Shown: in pieces, positions 37,059-44,885 of the stretch | How positions within the stretch are numbered: the first letter of the stretch is position 1 | How the letters are laid out: each line of letters opens with the position of its first letter | NCBI RefSeq assembly: GCF_008329965.1 | Contig: NZ_CP036150.1 | Span: 1,364,001 to 1,428,000, forward strand | Source of the DNA: Oceanispirochaeta crateris | Lineage (GTDB): Bacteria > Spirochaetota > Spirochaetia > DSM-2461 | Length of the DNA stretch: 64,000 bases | Direction: 5' to 3' | Position numbers and translations under genes: made by a program | Notes under the pieces: model-generated | The model's input: the letters and a program-made list of their open reading frames with translations, nothing else | Told to the model about the DNA's origin: nothing | The model's database searches: none

Positions 37059-38399
37059 TCAACTATTGTATGCCAATGGTACAAACTTTGTAAAATGTGG
37101 TATAAAAGCCATTTTAACCACACCTACAGGTCCATTTCTCTGCTTGGCTATAATTAATTCTGTTTCTATATTTTCTGGTGTTCCATCATGATTGTCAATC
37201 CCTCGTTCACGATGAAGAAACATAACAACATCCGCATCCTGCTCAATGGCACCGGATTCTCGGAGGTCGGCCAGTCCAGGAGCTTTCCCTTCAGTTTGCC
37301 TTCCTACCTGAGATAGAGCGACGATGGGAATATCCAGCTCTCGTGCCAAGGCCTTCAAGGAACGACTCACTTCGGCCATCTGTTCATGCCGTGGTATCCT
37401 TTTATCTTCAAAGGTGATGAGTCCAAGGTAGTCCACAAATATAATCTTAACATCAAACTTACTGACCATTCTTCTGGACTGCGCCCTCAGATCGAGGAGC
37501 TTCATATTGGGGGTATCATCTATCCAGAGAGGGGCATCATAGATGCTGCTCGCCGCATCGGTAAGGCTGTTAAAATCTGATGGTTTCAACAAACCTGTTC
37601 TGATCTTATTTGAATTGATATTGGCCTGAAGCGATAGCAATCTCTGCATAACCGAAAGAGTGGTCATTTCCAAAGTAAAAAAGCCACAATTTATCTTACT
37701 CTTAATCGCTATATTAGCGGCAAGGGTCAACGCAAAAGCTGTTTTACCAACAGATGGACGTGCACCAATAACGATCATTTCTGATTTTTGAAAGCCTGTT
37801 GTCATGGCATCAAGCTCATCAAATCCAGAAGGCACACCGGTAAAGTCTCCCTTCTGAGAATATCGTTGCTCAATGGCAAAGATGGCTTCTTTGATAACAT
37901 CTCCGGCCGATTTTATGGAGTCGACTGATCTTTTATCATTGATGTCAAAAACCTGACGTTCCACTTCTTCCAAAATTTCTGCAGTATCTTTTGAATCATC
38001 ATGAGCCTGCTGATGCATATCGGCGCTAATTGATAACAAACGACGCCTGATACTGCATTCCTGGACGATTTTGGAATAGTATTCAATATTTGCGGTTGTA
38101 GGGACAGAAGAGGTCAGACTGGAGACATAGGCAACACCGCCTGATTTTTCTAGAAGCGCTTCTGACTTAAGCTCTTCTACAAGAGTGAGGAGGTCAACTC
38201 CACTACCCCTTTTCTCCAGTTGCTCAATAGCATGAAAGATATACTGATGAGCTGTTCTAAAAAAATCCCCGACCCCCAGATACATTCGAACAGTATCCAA
38301 GGCGTCGAGAGAAAAATTAATGAGGAGTGCCCCCAATACCGCCGATTCAGCATCTTCGTTATAGGGGGGTACTTTATCTTTCAGGGAACCTGAATCCAT
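37059..38399 (-). CDS. dnaB: Replicative DNA helicase DnaB
   Basis: Protein of 446 residues with the N-terminal DnaB domain (PPYNEDAESAVLGALL), a linker, and the RecA-like domain with Walker A GARPSVGKTAFAL, Walker B IIFVDYLGLI, LSQVGRQTEG and the DLRESGAIEQDADVV motif with FLHRE. Hexameric helicase of the replication fork. AGGAG precedes the ATG 7-8 nt. It follows rplI by 12 nt, the classic rplI-dnaB arrangement. Confidence 0.97.
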   Translation of the reverse strand: MDSGSLKDKVPPYNEDAESAVLGALLINFSLDALDTVRMYLGVGDFFRTAHQYIFHAIEQLEKRGSGVDLLTLVEELKSEALLEKSGGVAYVSSLTSSVPTTANIEYYSKIVQECSIRRRLLSISADMHQQAHDDSKDTAEILEEVERQVFDINDKRSVDSIKSAGDVIKEAIFAIEQRYSQKGDFTGVPSGFDELDAMTTGFQKSEMIVIGARPSVGKTAFALTLAANIAIKSKINCGFFTLEMTTLSVMQRLLSLQANINSNKIRTGLLKPSDFNSLTDAASSIYDAPLWIDDTPNMKLLDLRAQSRRMVSKFDVKIIFVDYLGLITFEDKRIPRHEQMAEVSRSLKALARELDIPIVALSQVGRQTEGKAPGLADLRESGAIEQDADVVMFLHRERGIDNHDGTPENIETELIIAKQRNGPVGVVKMAFIPHFTKFVPLAYNS

Positions 38400-38411
38400 A
38401 AGCTCCTGCGA

Positions 38412-38999
38412 TTAATTATCAGTTTCTTCTGCGGATGAATCTTCGACGGCTTCAGATTCATTAACTTCTGTGGCAACAGCTTCTTCTGCAACAACAGCTT
38501 CTTCTGCTTTCACATCATCCTTACGAGAAGATCTTGACTCAGAACCTTCGGTTTGAACACCATTAACGGTCACCTTAAGATCTGCAGATTCTCCTCCGTA
38601 AAGTTTTACCTTTACAGTATAGGTTCCTGTCAGTTTGATTGAATTTCCGGCAATTTCTACCTTTTTCTTCTCAATAACAAGACCAATTTTATTCAATTCA
38701 TCAACGATAGTAGCGGCGGTAACAGCTCCGAAAAGCTTACCCTTTTCACCAGCGGGCATATCAATAACCAGAGTCTCATTGCTCAATCGCTCTTTGATAC
38801 CCATGGCATCTTTTCGTTTTGTCTCTTTTCTTTTTTCAATAGCAACTTTCTTCTGCTCAAACATATTCAGGTTAGCTTTGTTGTATTGAACAGCCAATTT
38901 CTTGGGGATAAGGTAGTTTCTGGCATAACCATCGGCTACAACCTTAACATCCCCTTCCTCTCCAAGACTGGACATATCCTGATTTAATATAATCTTCAT
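38412..38999 (-). CDS. rplI: 50S ribosomal protein L9 with long acidic C-terminal tail
   Basis: Protein of 195 residues starting MKIILNQDMSSLGEEGDVKVV and including GYARNYLIPKKLA, the L9 signature, then the connecting helix and C-terminal domain ending DLKVTVNGVQ. L9 is normally about 150 residues; here some 45 extra residues are rich in Glu, Ala, Val and Ser. The ATG at 38999 fits the conserved N-terminus, excluding six codons further upstream. It lies 4 bp after the DUF2232 gene. Confidence 0.95.
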   Translation of the reverse strand: MKIILNQDMSSLGEEGDVKVVADGYARNYLIPKKLAVQYNKANLNMFEQKKVAIEKRKETKRKDAMGIKERLSNETLVIDMPAGEKGKLFGAVTAATIVDELNKIGLVIEKKKVEIAGNSIKLTGTYTVKVKLYGGESADLKVTVNGVQTEGSESRSSRKDDVKAEEAVVAEEAVATEVNESEAVEDSSAEETDN

Positions 39000-39003
39000 G
39001 GAT

Positions 39004-39960
39004 TTACTCCTTGTCAAATAGTCTGTAATTTATCCAGAGTTCGGATACACCGAGCCCTGCCGTTAATATCAATAGCACCAGATTTACGCCTGGTATAACA
39101 ATCAGAAATCCTGAGGTCATAAGCATGAGTCTCTGCGTATGACGGGGAAGACTTCTTCTATTTAAATAAGACTGAATGATACCGATTCCTCTGATGGCAT
39201 AGGCCCCGGCGGAAATCAGGATGATATTGGTAACAGCATAATAGGGAAGTATTCCCAAAATATGGATATTTCGTACCATCATCAGCTTATTTACTAAGAA
39301 AAGGGTCAATGGAATGAATAGAAACCATACCCAGACTTCAGGCAGATCCCAATTCTCCGATTTTCTTTCCGTTACAGCCCCTGAGGACTTGCTCACGACT
39401 TTCATGCCCATCCAATAGCTAAAGGCAATAAAGAAGAAATACCAGACTAATCCCGTACTTCCTGCAAGATCCTGTAGAATGAGAAACAGTGTTTCACCAT
39501 CCAGGGCTGCGTCACCCATGACTCCACTAATATTCAGCTCGTTGCTGACCAGTAGGATCTGATTGAGTGACATGATCATCTGTTCTCTTAGTCCTTGAGC
39601 CAGCGGCCATAAAAGCAGGCTTAACGCGGCTGCTCCGGCGGTAATGAAAGCAATTCGAACAGGCAGGGTAAAACCCTTTAGTTCAAAATTACAAACATAA
39701 AGGCCCGCGACGGCCAGAAACAGAATATATCCATCAACATAGACAAAACCAAGAGCCTCTAAAGGAATCAGCACTGTGGTCCTGAATGAAAGAATCAAAA
39801 AAATTGAAATCACAGAAGAGATTAAGAAGATTTTCCTATTTCTGCCCGCTGCAGAAAACTGCAGTGGAATGGCAAAAAAGGGGGAGAGGATACCCACATT
39901 ATACAGCAGAGCCGTAATGAGCGAGATGCCTGTTATCTTCCCTATCTTTCCGGTTTCCAA
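39004..39960 (-). CDS. DUF2232 (YybS-like) membrane protein
   Basis: Protein of 318 residues with about eight hydrophobic segments. The position between rpsR and rplI-dnaB and the membrane pattern match YybS/DUF2232, which sits next to rplI and dnaC in Bacillus; this is a context-supported assignment rather than a strong motif match. Translation starts with TTG at 39960 (no ATG is available near the N-terminus), preceded by GGGGA at suitable distance. Function unknown. Confidence 0.7.
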   Translation of the reverse strand: METGKIGKITGISLITALLYNVGILSPFFAIPLQFSAAGRNRKIFLISSVISIFLILSFRTTVLIPLEALGFVYVDGYILFLAVAGLYVCNFELKGFTLPVRIAFITAGAAALSLLLWPLAQGLREQMIMSLNQILLVSNELNISGVMGDAALDGETLFLILQDLAGSTGLVWYFFFIAFSYWMGMKVVSKSSGAVTERKSENWDLPEVWVWFLFIPLTLFLVNKLMMVRNIHILGILPYYAVTNIILISAGAYAIRGIGIIQSYLNRRSLPRHTQRLMLMTSGFLIVIPGVNLVLLILTAGLGVSELWINYRLFDKE

Positions 39961-39975
39961 ATCACATCCCCAAAA

Positions 39976-40302
39976 CTATTTTGTTACAAAAGGAAGAAGA
40001 GCCAAAGCTCTGGATCTCTTGACTTCTGTTGTTAGCATTCTCTGATGTTTAGCACAGGTTCCGGTAATTCTTCTGGGAAGGATTTTACCTCTTTCTGTGA
40101 TGAAGCGACGCAGAGAGTCAGGTTTTTTGTAATCGACTTCCAATCCGTTCTTACAGAACTTGCATACTTTTTTCTTATAAAATGTTCTTCTGGGAGGTCT
40201 CATTCCTGAACCTCTGTCCTGACCACCGGATCTGGGTCCGGAAGGTCTTGCACCGTCAGAATTATCCTGTCCGGTTCCTTCATTCTGATTATCTTCAGAC
40301 AT
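39976..40302 (-). CDS. rpsR: 30S ribosomal protein S18 with N-terminal extension
   Basis: Protein of 108 residues. The conserved core starts around residue 38 ([13 protein letters not shown]) and includes [32 protein letters not shown] and [11 protein letters not shown]. It keeps the CxxC and Cys-x2-His zinc-ligand pattern of the zinc-binding S18 form. About 35 extra N-terminal residues are Gly/Ser/Arg/Asp-rich and probably disordered. It is separated from ssb by an unusual 173-nt structured gap. Confidence 0.96.
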   Translation of the reverse strand: MSEDNQNEGTGQDNSDGARPSGPRSGGQDRGSGMRPPRRTFYKKKVCKFCKNGLEVDYKKPDSLRRFITERGKILPRRITGTCAKHQRMLTTEVKRSRALALLPFVTK

Positions 40303-40343
40303 GTCTTTTCTCCTATTTCATGAATTCAATATCCATTTATCAC

Positions 40344-40480
40344 GACTGAATATCTTAGAATCAGTCCTCGTTTAAGCCTTGGTGTGCACCGCACTTCCAG
40401 AAGCTTATTTGCATTTGGTTATTCAGTTCCGCTTGTGTAATTTACTCAAACCGGTCCTATTGATAAACCAAGGGCCTAAA
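40344..40480 (-). promoter_or_regulatory. Structured spacer between ssb and rpsR
   Basis: Read on the minus strand, the stretch around the ssb stop (40467-40480, TTTTAGGCCCTTGGT) pairs with ACCAAGGCTTAAA (about 40371-40383) in a stem of about 13 bp with one bulge, enclosing some 80 nt. A second hairpin GACTGA/TCAGTC (40344-40349 with 40361-40366) follows just before rpsR. A long gap is unusual in this compact operon; it may be an attenuator, a processing site or a ribosomal-protein binding leader. No convincing promoter was found in it. Confidence 0.4.
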
Positions 40481-40955
40481 ATGGTATATCATCCTCAAAC
40501 CGGTCTGACTGTCCACCCGAACTTTTTTCAGGTTTACTGTAAGACTCAAAAGATTGAGAATTTCTGGAGGGGGCTGCTCCCTTGTTATTATTCTGATAGG
40601 AATTCTCTCCCATCTGACCCCTGTCATTTCTACTTCCCAGTAGCTGAATATCTGAGGCAGCGATAGTAACCTTGCTGCGTTTTACACCATCCTGCTCCCA
40701 ACGATCTTGCCGGAGCTGGCCTTCAACAGCAATTTGTGTACCTTTTGAAAGATACTGAGCCAGAGCTTCTGCTCTTCGGCCGAATAGGGATATATCAAAA
40801 AAGTTGGCCTCATCAACCCATTGATCACCCTGTTTTCTACTACGGTTACTGGCCAGGCTGATATCAGCAATAGCCATACCACCGCTGGTATACTTCAATT
40901 CTGCGTCTCTAGTTAGTCTTCCGACGAGTACAACTCGGTTTATATCAGATGCCAT
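40476..40955 (-). CDS. ssb: Single-stranded DNA-binding protein
   Basis: Protein of 159 residues: OB-fold domain (1-110; NRVVLVGRLTRDAELKYT, FFDISLFGRRAEALAQYLSKGTQIAVEGQL), a Gly/Asn/Gln/Ser-rich linker and the acidic tip DDIPF that recruits replication and repair proteins. Located between rpsF and rpsR as in most bacteria, 9 bp after rpsF. Confidence 0.97.
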   Translation of the reverse strand: MASDINRVVLVGRLTRDAELKYTSGGMAIADISLASNRSRKQGDQWVDEANFFDISLFGRRAEALAQYLSKGTQIAVEGQLRQDRWEQDGVKRSKVTIAASDIQLLGSRNDRGQMGENSYQNNNKGAAPSRNSQSFESYSKPEKSSGGQSDRFEDDIPF

Positions 40956-40964
40956 AAGAACCCC

Positions 40965-41246
40965 TTACTTTTCTTTTTTAACGAAAAGATACTTGAGAAG
41001 AGATGTCTGAAGTTTCAGAGCATTTTCAATCTTAAGGATTCCTGCAGGATCTGCATCAATATTGAGCAGATGGTAATGACCGCGTTCTTCTTTATGAACG
41101 GGGTATGCTAGTAATCTGTCACCCAAATCTTCTTCGGATAGGGTTGTCACACCGTTTTTCTCAAAAATGTCTTTGACATTCTTAAGACCGGTAGGATAGT
41201 TGTCTTCCTTTACACGGAAAACTGCTGTAAATTCATAGGATCTCAT
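40965..41246 (-). CDS. rpsF: 30S ribosomal protein S6
   Basis: Protein of 93 residues with the S6 pattern: MRSYEFTAVFRVKE, EDLGDRLLAYPVHKEERGHYHLLNI, and LLKYLFVKKE. Binds 16S rRNA together with S18. First gene of the rpsF-ssb-rpsR-DUF2232-rplI-dnaB-comFB operon, with AAGGAGG before its ATG. Confidence 0.96.
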   Translation of the reverse strand: MRSYEFTAVFRVKEDNYPTGLKNVKDIFEKNGVTTLSEEDLGDRLLAYPVHKEERGHYHLLNIDADPAGILKIENALKLQTSLLKYLFVKKEK

Positions 41247-41271
41247 TTAATCCTCCTTGCGGACTTATATG

Positions 41272-41335
41272 ATTTACTCCTAGGGAGCAAATAAAGAGGC
41301 TGAGAAAAAATAGCATAAGTGCTGATTGATGTCAA
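41272..41335 (-). promoter_or_regulatory. rpsF operon promoter and leader hairpin
   Basis: On the minus strand: TTGACA (41330-41335), 17-bp spacer, TATTTT (41307-41312), start near 41300. The leader then forms a 9-bp hairpin with a CTA loop (41272-41292), and a CCG triplet lies shortly before the AAGGAGG. S6:S18 complexes are known to bind rpsF leaders through a CCG-containing hairpin, so autoregulation is plausible but the exact motif is not established here. Confidence 0.65.
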
Positions 41336-41391
41336 GCTAAATGCCCATGTTGCCGAAACATATAATACAAAACCAGGATGGGGAGCAATAG

Positions 41392-41844
41392 ATGAGCGAG
41401 AAGGTTCATTATGAAGACAATCTCTTTTATCTTCACACAGAAATATCCAATATTCAAAACGGATTAAAACTCTCAATTGACAGTGAGTTTTTTGCCAGTA
41501 GAATCATAAATCAGATCTTTGCGATTGATGCTATTCTGAATCGGCATTATCTCCTGCTCAAGGAAAACCCCTATCTGATCAGACGAAATGACTTTCTATT
41601 TTCCATTCAGAAACTAAAAACAAAACTATCAAAACTCATAGAAACAGTTGAAGAAAAAAAATCATTCTTTTCCGAAAAGGATACTGAACGTTTTCCAGAA
41701 CTGAAAAGAAAAATGGCAGCCCATCTTATGGATGTCCAGAAAATTCGAAAAGAGATCAGCGAAAAGCTGGAAAGCTCTTCTGAAGATAGTTCCAGCCTCT
41801 CATCCAGTGAATATGAATTACTCATGCAATCTTCGGAAGAGTAA
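41392..41844 (+). CDS. Uncharacterised small alpha-helical protein
   Basis: Protein of 150 residues, mostly helical with Lys/Glu-rich coiled-coil character (about 65-130) and a Ser/Glu-rich C-terminal tail. No recognised family; no membrane segment or signal peptide. A perfect TATAAT (41361-41366) stands 31 bp before the ATG without a good -35, and GGGAG lies about 7 nt upstream of the ATG. It is divergent from rpsF, with the two promoter cores only about 25 bp apart. A hairpin GGAAGAG/CTCTTCC (41835-41854) overlaps its end but lacks a T-tract. Confidence 0.7.
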   Translation: MSEKVHYEDNLFYLHTEISNIQNGLKLSIDSEFFASRIINQIFAIDAILNRHYLLLKENPYLIRRNDFLFSIQKLKTKLSKLIETVEEKKSFFSEKDTERFPELKRKMAAHLMDVQKIRKEISEKLESSSEDSSSLSSSEYELLMQSSEE

Positions 41845-41886
41845 ATCCTCTTCCAAAGATCTTAGTGCAAAAAGAGAAAGTTCATC

Positions 41887-42909
41887 TCAATTGGATTCCG
41901 GTGTATATTCATTACCTACTTTTCTGGCTCGAACAGGAGTATCCAGATCGATTCCCAATGAGAGACCGGTTTCTACAAGAAGATTCCAGCCTGCTGCCAA
42001 TTCAACATAATTTTGAAAGTCTCCAGCCTCTGGAATAACGAGGCTGTGGGCAAAGGATGTTTTCCTAGGCGCAATAGAAATAATCTGAACCCCTACCCCG
42101 TCAGTCAGGCATTCTAAAAACTTAGCCTCCTCTTCTTCGAAGGGATCAACAATGATAAGAATATCACCAGGATTCATGACTTCTTCAATTCCATGAGCAC
42201 CATAGGTACCTTCCAAGAAATCAGATTTCTTTCTGGTAATTTCATTTGTTTTAAGTGTGAGTTCTTCTGCTACACCATTATTTCGACCAGAAAAGTAAAT
42301 CATATCAGCTTGGGCAATCAGTTGAATGACCGCAGGATCGATTTCCATTGATAGAGCCTGATCTACAGCTTTGGCAAGGGGATTAAGACCGTCCAGAGTC
42401 TTCCCTTCCAGGGCCGCTCTCAGCGCATCATAGAACAAGGCCTGTTCGGCAACGCTCTTTGTGGCAGCTACGGCATTTTCACTGCCACAGCTCAAAACAT
42501 ATGTTTCTTTGGAAAGAGACTCCAAAGCTGAATTCTTGGTGGCAGTCACAGCAAACAGGTCGGGATGATTATCACGGTTCAACTGATGGAAGAGCCGAAT
42601 CAGCTCCTTTGTTTTGCCGGAATTTGAAGAGCCGAAAACAGGCTTATTCATCAGCATATACTCCATTGCCTGCGTAGACCCTTCTGTAAAAAATCTGGTT
42701 TTCTCTCCTTTCATCAAAGACTGGGCTATGGCTCTTTTAGCCGGGAAGATTCTGCTGGAACCTTCCCCGGTAAGAAATATATCTTCAGAAGCTGAGCTTG
42801 TCTTTAAAAAACGATCCAAATGGGGGACATTAAAATTCCTGATAAGCTCTGGGGTCTCCAACATTTCTCTACATAGGGCATATTTCTGATATTTTTCTTC
42901 TTGGTTCAT
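41887..42909 (-). CDS. SIS-domain sugar isomerase/deaminase-like protein (AgaS/GlmS-C type)
   Basis: Protein of 340 residues with two SIS domains. LTGEGSSRIFPAKRA and GSSNSGKTKELI are phosphosugar-binding loops, and EELTLKTNEITRKKSDFLEGTYGAHGIEEV matches the GlmS/AgaS region where a Glu acts in isomerisation and a His comes from the neighbouring subunit. These enzymes interconvert aldose and ketose phosphates, with loss of ammonia in AgaS-type deaminases. The ATG at 42909 has GGAG upstream and overlaps the PIG-L gene by 4 nt (ATGA). Last gene of the ROK operon; substrate not known. Confidence 0.85.
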   Translation of the reverse strand: MNQEEKYQKYALCREMLETPELIRNFNVPHLDRFLKTSSASEDIFLTGEGSSRIFPAKRAIAQSLMKGEKTRFFTEGSTQAMEYMLMNKPVFGSSNSGKTKELIRLFHQLNRDNHPDLFAVTATKNSALESLSKETYVLSCGSENAVAATKSVAEQALFYDALRAALEGKTLDGLNPLAKAVDQALSMEIDPAVIQLIAQADMIYFSGRNNGVAEELTLKTNEITRKKSDFLEGTYGAHGIEEVMNPGDILIIVDPFEEEEAKFLECLTDGVGVQIISIAPRKTSFAHSLVIPEAGDFQNYVELAAGWNLLVETGLSLGIDLDTPVRARKVGNEYTPESN

Positions 42910-43679
42910 TTTCTGTTCTCCATTCGAATATAGTCTTTTAACGTTTCCTGAATAAAGGGATCTTTTTGAAACCCGCCTCCCAGATGCTGCCAGAAACACT
43001 CTGCATATTCCACTCCGGATTTTTCTCCCAGTTCCCGACTGAATTTTCTCATTTCACCAAAAAAATCATCAATCTTGTGCATGTGCTTCATTAATAGTTT
43101 TTGAGACTCATGACATCCAAGCATTTCAAGCTTCTTATCAATAGTCGAACTTATATCCACATAAAAATGGGGAGCGGCAATGGGAAATCCCAATGGATCA
43201 CTGAGGCTCATGGGAGCACTGTGATACAAAAGAGGCGTGATGGGCAACGGCTTCTCCTTTGAGGGGACATTGGGAAGGGATGAGATCATAGCCGCGGCAT
43301 CACATATAGTGCCGGTTGCTCGATGATCTGTATGATAATCATTCAAAAGATGAGTGATGACAATTCCTGCTTCAGTCTTCCGGATAATATCGACCAGCCT
43401 GATTCTGACTTCAGCATTGTCAAAAACAAATCCGTCTCTTTGATCAAGACAGTAATAATCTGCCTCCAGTAGTGCAGCAGCATTGTGGGCTTCTTCCTTA
43501 CGGATACGGGTAGTCTCTTCCTCATCACCGTTCATACCACCCAGACCTCCTGCTGTCATTGTGACAATGGAGATTTTAAAACCGGCTTCTTTAAGGAGTG
43601 CTAATGTACCGGCACACCAGGCTTCAGCATCGTCTGGATGAGCCTGAACCACTAGAATATTTTTTTTGAATTCGGTCAT
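42906..43679 (-). CDS. PIG-L/LmbE family zinc deacetylase
   Basis: Protein of 257 residues with the PIG-L zinc motifs HPDD (14-17) and HTDH (116-119) and a TMTAGGLGG loop. Members remove N-acetyl groups from GlcNAc-containing compounds (PIG-L, MshB, BshB, chitobiose deacetylases). No signal peptide, so it acts in the cytoplasm. It lies 3 bp after the PFK gene and overlaps the SIS gene, suggesting that an N-acetylated sugar (phosphate) is deacetylated before isomerisation/deamination. Substrate is inference. Confidence 0.88.
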   Translation of the reverse strand: MTEFKKNILVVQAHPDDAEAWCAGTLALLKEAGFKISIVTMTAGGLGGMNGDEEETTRIRKEEAHNAAALLEADYYCLDQRDGFVFDNAEVRIRLVDIIRKTEAGIVITHLLNDYHTDHRATGTICDAAAMISSLPNVPSKEKPLPITPLLYHSAPMSLSDPLGFPIAAPHFYVDISSTIDKKLEMLGCHESQKLLMKHMHKIDDFFGEMRKFSRELGEKSGVEYAECFWQHLGGGFQKDPFIQETLKDYIRMENRK

Positions 43680-43682
43680 ATC

Positions 43683-44885
43683 CTATTCCTTATAAAACTT
43701 ATTTTCTAATGCGACGAACTGCGGTAGTGATGAGATTAGGGGAGTCATATAATTTAGAAATTCATCACTCACATCGTTCCCTCTTTCATTGATATACTCC
43801 CGGGGCATAGCCCTGGCCTTAACGGCAACATCCTCAAGGGCGGCCTGCCCTAGAGAAAAAGAACAATCCGGATTCCTTTTGATAGTGACCATAACAGCAC
43901 TGGTTCCCCCACAGGCTAGCCGTACTGCCTCTTGACCGCATTTATATGCCATATCCAGGTCTTGGGGCTCAGACCTGTCGAAAGCACTCATAATGAGTGA
44001 TTCTGTAATCTGAAATTCTCCGCGGGCCCCCTCTAAAGCATCAGTGAGGATTCTATGAACATTCAAGGCAACACTTGCCCCCCCCATGGCTCCAAATTCG
44101 GTATTATTAAACTTGTCTTTATTTTGAGAAGCGCTTACAGGAGTCCCGTCTTTATACAGCAGACCTTCACTGACTACGATAGAAACCCATCCATACTTCC
44201 TGATGCATTCTTTTGCATCCTCTATCATCTGTTCCGGCGCCAAGGGTCTTTCCGGACAATAGATAAGATGAGGGGCATCACCCTCTTTCTTTCTTGCAAG
44301 GGCTGTTGCTGCGGCAAGCCATCCGGCATCACGCCCGATGGTCTGATATATGACAAACTGATCCACCTTTTTCATATCCCGCGCCAAGACTCCCGCCTGG
44401 AGTACATTCAGGATATTGCTGCGGGCAGCAGATGGAAATCCCGGGGTATAATCTGTTCCGAATAAATCGTTATCAACAGTCTTGGGTATTCCAATTCCCC
44501 GGAGCTCATAGTTTTGTTCTCGGCAGTAGAGCTCTACCCTGTGTACCGTATCCATCGTATCGTTTCCACCAATAAGGAAAAAATAACGGATATTATATTT
44601 TTTTAAGATTTCAAGTATGACGGGAAAATCATCCTCTACCAGCTTATGACGGGAAGAACCCAGAGCTGAAGATGGAGTGCCTCTTAACCCCTTTATGACT
44701 TCAGGGCTCTGGGCACTTAGGTCAAAAAAATCTTCATTCATAAAACCTTCTATACCAAAATTCATACCAAGAATTTTAGTAATAGCCTCTTCTTCAAGAG
44801 CCTTCGATATGACTCCGGCAAGACTTGAATTTATTACTGATGTAGGGCCTCCTGACTGACCAACTACAGCTTTACCTTTCAACAT
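43683..44885 (-). CDS. 6-phosphofructokinase family protein, probably PPi-dependent
   Basis: Protein of 400 residues with the PFK fold: VVGQSGGPTSVINSSL, GGNDT (106-110) and PKTVDND (134-140), then FVIYQTIGRDAGW and ESLIMSAFDRSEPQDLD. In ATP enzymes the two key positions are Gly (GGDG and PGTIDND); Asp109 and Lys135 here are the changes tied to pyrophosphate use, though Asn at 108 is also unusual. It phosphorylates a ketose 6-phosphate or acts reversibly. First enzyme gene after the ROK regulator, overlapping it by 14 nt. Confidence 0.88.
   Translation of the reverse strand: MLKGKAVVGQSGGPTSVINSSLAGVISKALEEEAITKILGMNFGIEGFMNEDFFDLSAQSPEVIKGLRGTPSSALGSSRHKLVEDDFPVILEILKKYNIRYFFLIGGNDTMDTVHRVELYCREQNYELRGIGIPKTVDNDLFGTDYTPGFPSAARSNILNVLQAGVLARDMKKVDQFVIYQTIGRDAGWLAAATALARKKEGDAPHLIYCPERPLAPEQMIEDAKECIRKYGWVSIVVSEGLLYKDGTPVSASQNKDKFNNTEFGAMGGASVALNVHRILTDALEGARGEFQITESLIMSAFDRSEPQDLDMAYKCGQEAVRLACGGTSAVMVTIKRNPDCSFSLGQAALEDVAVKARAMPREYINERGNDVSDEFLNYMTPLISSLPQFVALENKFYKE

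Noticed and set aside
37059-38399. Replication origin near dnaB
   Set aside because: No DnaA-box cluster, AT-rich unwinding region or dnaA/dnaN/gyr genes were seen; dnaB next to rplI is an ordinary arrangement.
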